From assembly GCF_003403295.1 (NCBI RefSeq), contig NZ_QUWV01000085.1, forward strand, positions 1 through 39,656: a stretch of DNA of 39,656 nt, given 5' to 3'. Positions 24,171 to 32,200 of the stretch are shown piece after piece. The notes beneath the pieces were generated by a model that saw nothing but the letters and a program-made list of their open reading frames with translations, was not told the origin of the DNA and searched no databases. The position numbers were made by a program, and so were the translations under genes. Within the stretch, counting starts at the first letter, position 1, and each line of letters opens with the position of its first letter. The stretch is from Komagataeibacter melaceti. Its GTDB lineage: Bacteria > Pseudomonadota > Alphaproteobacteria > Acetobacterales > Acetobacteraceae.

Positions 24171-25094
24171 ATGAAGCATGACCTGAAACGTGGCGCGTTA
24201 CTGCTGGCATCGGCCACCTTTTTCACGGCGGCCCTCAATGCCCTGCAGAAGCTGACGGGATCGACGCTGCCTGCGCTTGAGATCATTTTCTTCCGCAACC
24301 TGTTTTCCCTGCCCTTTGTCCTGCTGATCGCGGCGCGCACCACGATCGTGCTGCGCACGCACCATTTTGGCGGGCACCTGCTGCGTTCGGTGGTGGGGCT
24401 GGTCAGCATGATCATGGTGGTCATTACCGTGACCCGCCTGCCACTGGCCGAACAGCAGGTGCTGTCCTACACGCAGCCGCTGTTCCTTGTGCTGCTCAGC
24501 ATTCCGCTGCTCCATGAAAAACCGTCCCTGCAACGCTGGATCGCCGTTTCAATCGGGTTTTCCGGCGTCGTTGTGGTGGCAATGGGCAAGGGGCTGCTGC
24601 ATGGCGCGGCGGGTACGGTCGCGCACTGGGCCTATTTCGTGGCACTGGCGCAGGGGGCCGTGGGCGCGCTGACCACCATGCAGATCCGCCAGCTTTCCGC
24701 AACCGAAGCCAGCACCACGATCGCCCTGTGGCAGGCCATCCTCATGACCGTCATGACCGCGCTGCCGCTCCCCTTCATCTGGACCACCCCGTCCATGACC
24801 GATGCCGCATGCCTTGTCGCAGTGGGCGCGTTTGCCGGTATTGCGCAGGTTCTGCAGACGGAAGCCTTTGCCTCCGCACAGGTTTCGGCCATTGGCCCGT
24901 TTGCCTATTCGGGCCTGTTATGGGCCGGTCTGATCGGCTGGTTCGGGTTTGGCGAGGTGCCGGGCGTTGCGATGGTGCTGGGCGGGCTGCTGATCATCGG
25001 CTCGGGTGTGTGGATGCTCCGCCATGACCGGCCAGCGCAGAAACAGGCCGCGGTCGAGGGGACAATGGACACGGCCTCCGGCACGCAGGCGTAA
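24171..25094 (+). CDS. DMT-superfamily transporter (EamA type)
   Basis: This 307-residue inner-membrane protein carries two EamA repeats with ten predicted transmembrane helices in the usual five-plus-five pattern. The first repeat includes FFRNLFSLPFVLL and the end of helix four at VLSYTQPLFLVLLSIPLLHEKPS. The second ends with YSGLLWAGLIGWFGFGEVPG and a final helix. These are typical of drug/metabolite transporters that move amino acids or other small metabolites. A GAGGT lies about 9 bases before the ATG. It follows pxpA by 151 bases with a palindrome in between, so it may have its own control. Transport of pyroglutamate or a related compound is inferred from the context only. Confidence 0.88.
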   Translation: MKHDLKRGALLLASATFFTAALNALQKLTGSTLPALEIIFFRNLFSLPFVLLIAARTTIVLRTHHFGGHLLRSVVGLVSMIMVVITVTRLPLAEQQVLSYTQPLFLVLLSIPLLHEKPSLQRWIAVSIGFSGVVVVAMGKGLLHGAAGTVAHWAYFVALAQGAVGALTTMQIRQLSATEASTTIALWQAILMTVMTALPLPFIWTTPSMTDAACLVAVGAFAGIAQVLQTEAFASAQVSAIGPFAYSGLLWAGLIGWFGFGEVPGVAMVLGGLLIIGSGVWMLRHDRPAQKQAAVEGTMDTASGTQA

Positions 25095-25168
25095 GCCCGC
25101 GCATGCCCGTGGTCGCGTAAGCCGCCCCCACGTTTTCCATAACCAATGCACAGCAGGAGGCCTACAGC

Positions 25169-26419
25169 GTGACAACAGGTGAATCCGCCATCAATGCACG
25201 AAGCAGGCGTACCCTTCCTTCGCGCCATGTGTTCTTCCTCCTCGTGTTCCTTATGTACGTCATCAGCTACGGGGACCGCGCGGCGCTTTCCATCGCCCTG
25301 CCGACACTGGGAAAAGAGTTCACGCTCACGCCCGTGCAGATGGGGTGGGTTTCATCCAGTTTCCTGTGGTCGTATTTCCTGCTGAACCTGCCATCGACCA
25401 TCGTGCTGGATATGGTGGGCGCGCGCCTGATCGGCAGCGTGGCCGTGGGGCTGTGGTCTTTCGCCATGCTGCTGGGCGGCATGGCGCAGAACATCACGCA
25501 GTTCCTGCTGACCCGCGTTCTCCTTGGCGTGGGGGAAGCACCCACCTTTGGCGTGGGAGCCACGGTTGTCCGTTCATGGGCGCAGCCGCGTGAGCGGGGG
25601 TCGGTCATGACCATATTGCTGACCGGGATGCAGCTTGGCCTTGCGGGCGGCACACTGGCGGGGGCCTATCTCATTACCCTGTTCGGCTGGCGGTTCGAGT
25701 TCATGGCGCTGGGTGGCATCGGGATTGTCTGGGCCATCGTATGGTGGCTGGTCTATCGCAACCCGGTGGAGGGAACGGCCCAGTCCACAAGGACGCCCAT
25801 CTCGGTCAGGGAAATCAGGAGCCTGTTCCGCTCCCCCTCGTTCCTGGGGATACTGGCGGTACAGTGCACGCAGAACTACCTCAACTTCCTGGTCATGTCA
25901 TGGATGCCGCTCTACCTTATCCATGAACTGCACATCGACATTACGGGAACCGGCACGAGTACTGCGGCGTGTTACCTGTTCGCCGCCGTGGGGGCTGTCA
26001 TCATTGGCCGGATACTGGAGCGTATCGTGTTCCGCAACGGCATCCACCCTCCGCTGCGGCGCTATATTGTCGTCACCTGCCTTGTGGGGGCCGCGACAAT
26101 CGGCATCCTGCCGCATTTCCATTCCCTGCCGCCGATCCTGCTGGTGCTGTCCGGTGCGCTGGCCTGCCTGATTGCCGCCAATGGCGCGAACACCGCCCTG
26201 CTGACCGACCTGGTGGAAGATGGCCACAAAATTGGCGCCGTCACCGGCGTTACACTGACATGCAGCAATTCACTCGGCCTTCTGGCGCCCATCCTGACCG
26301 GGTACATCGTCTTCTACACCGGCAGCTTTGACATGGCATGGTACATGTGCGCGGCGGCCCTGCTTGTTGCCGCCGTGCTGTCAGCACTCATGGTCCGCAC
26401 ACCCATCCGGATGGGCTGA
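25169..26419 (+). CDS. MFS transporter, anion:cation symporter type
   Basis: This 416-residue major-facilitator protein has 12 transmembrane helices. The N-terminal YVISYGDRAALSIALP motif, the F..SYFLLNLPSTIVLDMVGAR segment at helix 2-3, and RVLLGVGEAPTFGVG near helix 4 fit the ACS family, whose members take up organic anions such as hydroxy acids, glucarate or phthalate-like compounds. The start is GTG at 25169 with AGGAGG (25155-25160) eight bases upstream, the best ribosome site in the region. It is 74 bases after the DMT gene and on the same strand, probably in the same unit, and a strong stem-loop follows. It could be the uptake system for the substrate of the pxp/acc genes; this is an inference. 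Confidence 0.9.
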   Translation: MTTGESAINARSRRTLPSRHVFFLLVFLMYVISYGDRAALSIALPTLGKEFTLTPVQMGWVSSSFLWSYFLLNLPSTIVLDMVGARLIGSVAVGLWSFAMLLGGMAQNITQFLLTRVLLGVGEAPTFGVGATVVRSWAQPRERGSVMTILLTGMQLGLAGGTLAGAYLITLFGWRFEFMALGGIGIVWAIVWWLVYRNPVEGTAQSTRTPISVREIRSLFRSPSFLGILAVQCTQNYLNFLVMSWMPLYLIHELHIDITGTGTSTAACYLFAAVGAVIIGRILERIVFRNGIHPPLRRYIVVTCLVGAATIGILPHFHSLPPILLVLSGALACLIAANGANTALLTDLVEDGHKIGAVTGVTLTCSNSLGLLAPILTGYIVFYTGSFDMAWYMCAAALLVAAVLSALMVRTPIRMG

Positions 26420-26473
26420 TCGGTTCGATATATATGCGGGATGCAGGGCTGACCCATCCCGCATACGAACCGA
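26420..26473 (+). terminator. Large stem-loop at the end of the pxp-transporter operon
   Basis: An outer stem TCGGTTCG/CGAACCGA (26420-26427, 26466-26473) encloses an inner 10-bp perfect stem ATGCGGGATG/CATCCCGCAT (26434-26443, 26455-26464). It starts at the base after the MFS stop codon. No T-run follows, only an AT-rich stretch. It is probably a transcript end or stabilising hairpin. The rest of the gap to 26626 holds only a weak GGGCCG/CGGCCC hairpin (26516-26537), perhaps serving the opposite strand. Confidence 0.6.
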
Positions 26474-26626
26474 AATATTATCGTTAATGAAATTATTGAC
26501 TGACTGAACCATAAAGGGCCGCCGAAAAAACCGGCCCAAGGATCACCACACAAATCCTGCAAAGTTTCTGGCAAAGATTTTTTTAAAAAGCTTAAGAAAC
26601 CACCAGCAGACTTACAAAACAGTCAC

Positions 26627-27583
26627 TCACCCCGACGGCAATACAACATGTGCCGGGACCTTGCCCGCAAGACAGTCCATGACCTGATGCACGCACATCA
26701 TCGCCATCCGGATCAGGGCTTCCTGTGTTGTGGCCCCCATATGCGGGGTCAGTATCATCGCAGGGCTGGAAAGTGCGGGTTCATCGGGCAACGGGGGTTC
26801 GTGGGGCATGACATCCAGTGCTGCCGCCGTCAGTTTCCCGGCCACGAGCCGGTCACGGAGTGCACGGGTGTCAATCGCACTGCCACGGCTTGTATTGACA
26901 ATAATGGCGTGGTTGCCGAGCAGGTCCAGATGATGCGCATCCAGCACCGGCTGGCCGGACGCATCGGCAGGGCGATGGAGGGAGACGACATCAGCCTGAC
27001 GGAGAAGATCCTCAAGGCTGGCAATCCGCTCCACGCCATGCGCCACGAATACATCATCCGGCACGCTGGGTGACCAGGCCCGCACCTTCATGCCCAGACC
27101 CAACCCGGCAATCCGGGCAACATCGCGCGCAATGGCCCCGAAACCCACCAGCGCCAGTGTCTTGCCATGCAGTTCGATCCCGGCTCCCTCGTAACGGAAA
27201 CCCCAGTTCCCGTTACGCACGGCGGCATCGGCCGCACATACCCTGCGGGCTGCCGCCAGCATGAGCGCAACCGTCATTTCAGCCACGGAACGGCTGTTCG
27301 CATTCACCGCGCGGGTAACATAAATGCCCCGCCGGGCGGCTTCCGCCACCGCGATCGCGTTTGTGCCGGACCCGTGGCAGGCAATGATGCGCAGCCGGGG
27401 TACGGCCGCCACGGCTGCGGCGCTGAAGCCGAGGTCACGGGTTATGATCGCTTCGGCATCACCAACCTCCGCAATAACGGCGTCCATGGTGGGCTGGCTG
27501 GCAAGGCGTGTATGGAAGCCCTGTTCCTGCAGGAACCGGATGGCTTCTGGGTGAATGGGCTGCGTGATGAAACATGTGCTCAT
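26627..27583 (-). CDS. D-isomer 2-hydroxyacid dehydrogenase (NAD-dependent)
   Basis: This 318-residue protein of the D-2-hydroxyacid dehydrogenase family interconverts a D-2-hydroxy acid and its 2-keto acid. Visible features are NANSRSVAEMTVALML before the NAD domain, the Rossmann motif VGFGAIARD (GxGxxA instead of the usual GxGxxG), VSLHRP, NTSRGSAIDTRAL with the substrate Arg, DVMPHEPPLPDEP with the catalytic Glu, and LTPHMGATTQEA with the catalytic His. All three catalytic residues are present. It is the last gene of the minus-strand block, 48 bases after the M20 hydrolase. It may reduce or oxidise the acid released by that hydrolase. The natural substrate is unknown. Confidence 0.9.
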   Translation of the reverse strand: MSTCFITQPIHPEAIRFLQEQGFHTRLASQPTMDAVIAEVGDAEAIITRDLGFSAAAVAAVPRLRIIACHGSGTNAIAVAEAARRGIYVTRAVNANSRSVAEMTVALMLAAARRVCAADAAVRNGNWGFRYEGAGIELHGKTLALVGFGAIARDVARIAGLGLGMKVRAWSPSVPDDVFVAHGVERIASLEDLLRQADVVSLHRPADASGQPVLDAHHLDLLGNHAIIVNTSRGSAIDTRALRDRLVAGKLTAAALDVMPHEPPLPDEPALSSPAMILTPHMGATTQEALIRMAMMCVHQVMDCLAGKVPAHVVLPSG

Positions 27584-27631
27584 GAAGCCAGATACCTGTC
27601 GGGCATGAAAAACGGAATACGGCCACAGGCC

Positions 27632-28924
27632 TCAGGGTCTTGCTGCACGCAGGCGCAGCAGTTCTTCCAGAATCCGTACGCCACACAGGAAGTCCCCGAT
27701 TTCCATGCTCTCATCGGGGTTATGGCTGCCATTTTCGTTACGGACAAACAGCATTTCGGTAGAGATGCCCTGCCCCGCGAATGTCGCGGCATCATGGCCC
27801 GCGCCGCTGGGCATTGAAAGTGCGGGGATATTCAGGCTGGCGGCAATCCGCTTCGCTTCGGCCTGAAGCCCTGCATCCATGACAGCGGGCGTGCTGCGCG
27901 TGCGCGGGCCGAGATCGACCGTTACATTATATGCGGCTTCGACCCTGCGCGCCTGTTCAATGACAAGGGCGTTCATCCGCTCCAGCAGGTCTTCATCACG
28001 CGAGCGGATGTCGATGACCAGTTCCAGCCTGCCGGGTACGGCCGCGAAATTGGCCTGCGCGGGATCGGTCTGGCATACGCCGAATGTCAGGGTCATTTCT
28101 TCCCCGCCAGCCTCGACCTGCCGCCATGCCGCGTGCAGCGCCATCATCATGTCCGCCCCCGCCATGACGGCATCGGACCGGAAGCGCCGGGGGGTTGCGC
28201 CGGAATGGGCGTACTGGCCATGGATGGTTACGGAACGGTAGCGGGTACTGCCGCAGATGCCGGTCACGATCCCGACCGGCACGTCCGCTTCCAGCAGGAC
28301 CGGACCCTGTTCAATGTGCAGTTCCACAAAACAGTCTATTTTCGCGGGCTGCAATACGGCGGCCTGTCCACACAAATCGGGCTGCGCACCGCAGGCCAGC
28401 ATGTGCTCACGCAGGCTGATGCCGTCATCGCTGCGCGGCGTGCGTAATGCCGGGGCATCAAGCAGGCCAAAGGCGGTCCGGCTACCCAGATAGGACAGGG
28501 GGAACCAGACGCTCTCCTCCGCGCGGGTTACGATCAGCGTGGTATCGCGCATGGGCTGGTAGCCTGCCCTGACCCATGCACACAGCACCAGAAGCCCGGC
28601 AACCGCTCCCGCCGCACCATCAAAATTGCCGCCACAGGGCACGGTATCCACATGTGAACCCGTCATGACGGCGGGCAGGTCGCGCATACGCCCCGGCAGG
28701 GTCACAAACAGGTTTGCGGCCCAGTCGCGCCGGATCTCAAGGCCATGTTCCCTGGCCACGGTCTCGAACAGGGCATGGGCAAGGTTTTCACCCTCCCCAT
28801 AGGACGGGCGCGTCATGCCCCGGCCATCAAAACCGATTTCATGCAGCCTGTCGAACATCCGGCGCGCCAGCCCGGAATCCGGGACCGGCGTGGAACATGC
28901 CGACGGCATCAGGGAACTGGCCAT
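27632..28924 (-). CDS. M20-family amidase of the hydantoinase/carbamoylase type
   Basis: This 430-residue metal-dependent amidohydrolase resembles N-carbamoyl-L-amino acid hydrolase, allantoate amidohydrolase and beta-ureidopropionase. Metal ligands are the His and Asp in GSHVDTVPCGGNFDGA (near residues 91 and 102), the Glu pair in TRAEES (near 136), the His in ELHIEQGPVL (near 190) and the terminal His in NGSHNPDESMEI. The dimerisation lid domain, with GQYAHSGATP, lies between. The substrate class is N-carbamoyl or ureido amino acids. The frame begins at a TTG (28930), but the ATG at 28924 with TAAGGA about 7 bases upstream is preferred. Only 9 bases separate it from the VOC stop, so the pair is coupled. 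Confidence 0.9.
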   Translation of the reverse strand: MASSLMPSACSTPVPDSGLARRMFDRLHEIGFDGRGMTRPSYGEGENLAHALFETVAREHGLEIRRDWAANLFVTLPGRMRDLPAVMTGSHVDTVPCGGNFDGAAGAVAGLLVLCAWVRAGYQPMRDTTLIVTRAEESVWFPLSYLGSRTAFGLLDAPALRTPRSDDGISLREHMLACGAQPDLCGQAAVLQPAKIDCFVELHIEQGPVLLEADVPVGIVTGICGSTRYRSVTIHGQYAHSGATPRRFRSDAVMAGADMMMALHAAWRQVEAGGEEMTLTFGVCQTDPAQANFAAVPGRLELVIDIRSRDEDLLERMNALVIEQARRVEAAYNVTVDLGPRTRSTPAVMDAGLQAEAKRIAASLNIPALSMPSGAGHDAATFAGQGISTEMLFVRNENGSHNPDESMEIGDFLCGVRILEELLRLRAARP

Positions 28925-28933
28925 GGTCAATCC

Positions 28934-29362
28934 TTACTGTTTTGCAAAAAGCAGGTGCATGTTCGCAAACGCCTTGAACTCCAGCGCATTACCCGCGGGG
29001 TCACAGAAGAACATCGTCGCCTGTTCCCCCGGCAGGCCGGCAAAGCGGATGGTGGGTTCCATGCCAAAGGTCACGCCATTGGCGCGCACCCGTTCGGCCA
29101 GGGCTTTCCAGTCATCCATGTCAAGGACGACACCGAAATGCGGGATGGGCACGTTATGGCCGTCAACCACGCCCTTGCCCTTCCCTTCGGTGGCATGACA
29201 GGCATCAGGGATCAGGTGGGTCACGATCTGGTGGCCGTACAGGTCGAAGTCGATCCATGTATCCGTGCTGCGCCCCTCGGGGCAGCCCAGCACGGTCCCA
29301 TAGAATGTCCGCGCGACGGCAAGGTCATCGACCGGGAAGGCGATGTGGAAGGGATTAGCCAT
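28934..29362 (-). CDS. VOC-family (glyoxalase/dioxygenase fold) protein
   Basis: This 142-residue protein has two beta-alpha-beta-beta-beta modules. The first starts [25 protein letters not shown] and the second [18 protein letters not shown]. The candidate metal ligands are H6, the His of the second module start ([10 protein letters not shown]) and the Glu of GNALEFKAF near the C-terminus. The gene lies just ahead of the M20 hydrolase and behind the CapA gene in the same strand block. VOC proteins include lyases, epimerases, dioxygenases and binding proteins, so no reaction can be named. The length is normal for a single two-module protein. Confidence 0.85.
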   Translation of the reverse strand: MANPFHIAFPVDDLAVARTFYGTVLGCPEGRSTDTWIDFDLYGHQIVTHLIPDACHATEGKGKGVVDGHNVPIPHFGVVLDMDDWKALAERVRANGVTFGMEPTIRFAGLPGEQATMFFCDPAGNALEFKAFANMHLLFAKQ

Positions 29363-29473
29363 GAATACACCATAAAGTTATAAATAACGCCTTCATATCA
29401 CGTGGTTTTTCGGCGCAATAACGTGAATATATGACTTCATACGCAAGGAAATGTTTTCTATCGCGCATGGTTT
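29363..29473. promoter_or_regulatory. AT-rich spacer with a dyad before the VOC gene
   Basis: These 111 bases separate the CapA stop from the VOC start. They hold the inverted repeat TCACGT (29398-29403) and ACGTGA (29421-29426) with a 17-base spacer. The AT-rich character suggests an internal promoter for the VOC-M20-dehydrogenase genes, although read-through from CapA is possible. Confidence 0.4.
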
Positions 29474-30790
29474 TCAGCCCTGCTCCAGCACCAGTTTTTC
29501 ACCTTCGCGCCGGAAATGTGTCCCGTATGGGCGGCAGAGTGTTTCGAAACGGGCAAGGATGTCCTGCGCCTCCTGCCCGGTTGCAAGGAAGGGAAGCCCG
29601 CGACGGTGGGCAGCGCGGCCCAGACCGAGCGAGACCGGATGGATTTCCATGGATGCGAGATTGCCCGCATCATCGAATTCGCACACGGGCAGCAGCGTTT
29701 CCCAGAAACGACGGTCAGCGGGAAAGCCCTTCGTGTCGTTGCGGGTGCGTGTCTTGTAAACCTGATGGGGCGTTACTTCGGTGCCGACCTTGTAGAAAGT
29801 ATAGGAATCCTCGGGCAGCATATCGACCAGTTCGTTCTGTCCGATGAAGTTGCCAAGGCTATAGAAGATGGGTCTGCCCTTGTACATCTCCATGCCCTTG
29901 AGCAGGTGCTGCCCGTGGCAGGCCACAATGTCCGCGCCCTGGTCAATCACGTCACGCGCAAAGGCTTCCAGGAACTCTCCGGGTTTTTCCCAGCTTATAT
30001 CGCCGTTTTCGTCATAGCCGACTTCATGCGTATGCACGCTGACAATGACCACATCGGACACCACCCGTGCTTCACGCACCCAGCGCCCGATTTCCTCCAG
30101 ATCCCGTGCATCGGGCGTGGTGAAAATGCGTGTCTGCGCGCCCTCGACAAAACGGGTGCCGTCCAGTGTCAGCGTGCCTTCGGGCGCGGGATAGCCAAAG
30201 CCGAGCTTTATCTGCTCTTCCTTGATCCTTTCCAGCCCCAGCCCTGCCGAAACACTGCGGAGCATGGCGAACTCCTCCGGCCGGACCTGATAGGTCGTGG
30301 AAAAATGCAGCGGGTTGAGGCCGGGCCGCCCCTGCATGCTGCGGGTCTGGTCCGCCGCCTCCTGCCCACGGGCAAAGGTGGAGCAGCACGACAGCATTGA
30401 AACCGTGCCCTTCGGGTGGCTGTAATAGGCGGGGCGGCGCGCCTCCTCCAGTGTCAGGCCGACACCGGCGTACAAGATGTCGCGCCGTTTCAGTTCCGCC
30501 AGCGCGATCCGCAGGCCCGAGATACTGTAATCAAGGCAATGGTTCGTCGCCGCCGCAAACAGGTCAAACCCGGCCACGCGCAGTTCATCGAGTATCCACG
30601 GATGCGCGCTGAAATGCGACCCGCCATGATCCAGCGCCGGATCACCCTGATAGTCACCGGGCATGATTTCAAGGTTGGTGAACGAGGCATCACACGCGCG
30701 GATCATGTCGAACAGCGGCGCGCATACCGGGTCCACATCCGTGTTCAGCCGTCGCAGCACGATACTGTCACCCGTAAGGCAAACTTTCAT
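29474..30790 (-). CDS. CapA-family protein (poly-gamma-glutamate synthesis-type metallophosphatase fold)
   Basis: This 438-residue protein is of the PGA_cap/CapA family, a calcineurin-like metallophosphoesterase relative. Key motifs are the N-terminal LTGDSIVLRR, FTNLEIMPG, the ATNHCLDYS metal motif, VSVHTHEVGYDENG, ADIVACHGQHLLKGMEMYKG and IFYSLGNFIGQN. The chain begins directly with the catalytic domain and has no signal peptide or membrane anchor, unlike capsule CapA proteins. It therefore probably acts in the cytosol. No CapB or CapC genes are near. It lies between an MFS transporter gene (23 bases) and the VOC gene, in a catabolic setting. A hydrolytic or ligase-like role on gamma-glutamyl or other amides is possible but unproven. 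Confidence 0.88.
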   Translation of the reverse strand: MKVCLTGDSIVLRRLNTDVDPVCAPLFDMIRACDASFTNLEIMPGDYQGDPALDHGGSHFSAHPWILDELRVAGFDLFAAATNHCLDYSISGLRIALAELKRRDILYAGVGLTLEEARRPAYYSHPKGTVSMLSCCSTFARGQEAADQTRSMQGRPGLNPLHFSTTYQVRPEEFAMLRSVSAGLGLERIKEEQIKLGFGYPAPEGTLTLDGTRFVEGAQTRIFTTPDARDLEEIGRWVREARVVSDVVIVSVHTHEVGYDENGDISWEKPGEFLEAFARDVIDQGADIVACHGQHLLKGMEMYKGRPIFYSLGNFIGQNELVDMLPEDSYTFYKVGTEVTPHQVYKTRTRNDTKGFPADRRFWETLLPVCEFDDAGNLASMEIHPVSLGLGRAAHRRGLPFLATGQEAQDILARFETLCRPYGTHFRREGEKLVLEQG

Positions 30791-30813
30791 TTTCCGGTTC
30801 TTTCAACAGGGAA

Positions 30814-32112
30814 TTACAGAATTTCGGCAGGTATTTCGGTCGGGGCGGCAACCCCCGTGATGCTCCGGGTGACCGACCACAGGATGACCGCCCCGCAGGC
30901 GGCGACGATGCTCATGCACACCATGCCCGCGGCCATGGTTCCCGTAAGTGTGGTCAGCCTGCCCACGACCATGGGGCTGACAAAACCACCCCACAGCCCG
31001 ATGGCGTTGATCAGGGCGAAGCCACCCGTCGCGGCACTGCCCTGGAACACATTGGCGGCCAGCGCCCAGAACACGACATAGGCGGCATAGATTCCCGCCG
31101 TCGCACCGGCCAGAACGACAAGCTGGAGCGCGAGTATGTTGGGCAGCACCGTTGTCAGCAGGAAACACGCGCTTGCCAGGATAACCGGCGCGTAGCAGTG
31201 AAAGCTGCGTTCCTTCTTCCTGTCCGAACGCGCGCTCCAGTACGCCATGGACGCAACCGAGACGACATAGGGAAAGGACGAATACAGCCCCACCGCCACG
31301 GGTGAGTGAACGCCGGCATCATGGATCAGGGATGGCATCCAGAAATTCAGCATGTACATCCCGGCCATCAGCGCAAAAAACCCAAGTGACAGGAGATAGA
31401 TGGCGGGGTCGCGTATTACGGCGGAAAATTCCACATGCCGCACGTTCTCCCGCACGCTCCAGCGCGCGATGACCTGACGCTCCTGCGCGGACAGCCACGG
31501 GGCGTCATCAGGCGTGCGGGGCAGGACAAAGCACACCGTCAGGCCAAGCAGGACCGAAGGCAGCCCCTCAAGCACAAACATCCAGCGCCAGCCCGCAAGC
31601 CCGCCCACCTGATCGAAATGCGAAAGCAGCCACCCCGAGACCGGACCCACCACAATCCCGGCCAGTGGTAGCGAAAGCTGGTGCCAGAAAATAACGCCCG
31701 ACATCCGGTTCTCGGGGTACCAGCGCGCGAGGTAATAGGTGCAGGTGGGCGCGAAACCCGCCTCGAACACCCCCAGCAGGAAACGCAGGATGTAGAAGCT
31801 TTCCCGGCTGTGAATGAAACCTGTCGCGGCCGAGGTCATGCCCCACAGCACCATGATGCGGGCAAATGTCCGTGGCGCTCCCGCTTTCGAGGCCCACAGG
31901 CTGATCGGTATTTCAAACAGCACCAGCCCCACGAAGAAGATGCCGGCGGCAAAACCGAACTGTGCCGCCGTCAGCCCCACATCACGCGAGATATGGGCCC
32001 GGGCGAAACCCAGATTGGTGCGATCTATGCTGTCCATAAGATAGATCACGATAATCCAGGACATGATGCGCCAGTTCAGACGGTGGTAGAGTTTTGTCTG
32101 GATGTCTTGCAT
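30814..32112 (-). CDS. MFS transporter, anion:cation symporter (ACS) type
   Basis: This 432-residue major-facilitator protein has 12 transmembrane helices. YLMDSIDRTNLGFARAHISRDVGL is the ACS-family N-terminal pattern, then IFFVGLVLFEIPISLWASKAGA, RFLLGVFEAGFAPTCTYYLARWYP, and the helix 5-6 region before the cytosolic loop. Substrates in this family are organic anions and peptides such as tartrate, galactonate or dipeptides. An upstream ATG at 32298 would overlap the TonB receptor gene by about 100 bases, so the ATG at 32112 with a GGGACGG site just upstream was chosen. It follows the TonB receptor by 88 bases with a stem-loop between. Receptor plus MFS suggests uptake over both membranes. 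Confidence 0.9.
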   Translation of the reverse strand: MQDIQTKLYHRLNWRIMSWIIVIYLMDSIDRTNLGFARAHISRDVGLTAAQFGFAAGIFFVGLVLFEIPISLWASKAGAPRTFARIMVLWGMTSAATGFIHSRESFYILRFLLGVFEAGFAPTCTYYLARWYPENRMSGVIFWHQLSLPLAGIVVGPVSGWLLSHFDQVGGLAGWRWMFVLEGLPSVLLGLTVCFVLPRTPDDAPWLSAQERQVIARWSVRENVRHVEFSAVIRDPAIYLLSLGFFALMAGMYMLNFWMPSLIHDAGVHSPVAVGLYSSFPYVVSVASMAYWSARSDRKKERSFHCYAPVILASACFLLTTVLPNILALQLVVLAGATAGIYAAYVVFWALAANVFQGSAATGGFALINAIGLWGGFVSPMVVGRLTTLTGTMAAGMVCMSIVAACGAVILWSVTRSITGVAAPTEIPAEIL

Positions 32113-32135
32113 TGGCCCCGTCCCATTCCACAGTA

Positions 32136-32166
32136 GCTGGCCCCTCTGCACATGCAGGGGGCCAGC
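32136..32166 (-). terminator. Stem-loop between the TonB receptor and MFS genes
   Basis: The stem GCTGGCCCC (32136-32144) pairs with GGGGCCAGC (32158-32166). Past a bulged T it is extended by CTGC/GCAG around the 4-base loop ACAT. There is no T-run on the minus strand, and it is followed within 25 bases by the MFS start. It may protect the receptor mRNA or lower downstream expression rather than stop transcription completely. Confidence 0.5.
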
Positions 32167-32200
32167 GCCAGCGTCCGGATCATTCCGAAATCGTTGCGGA

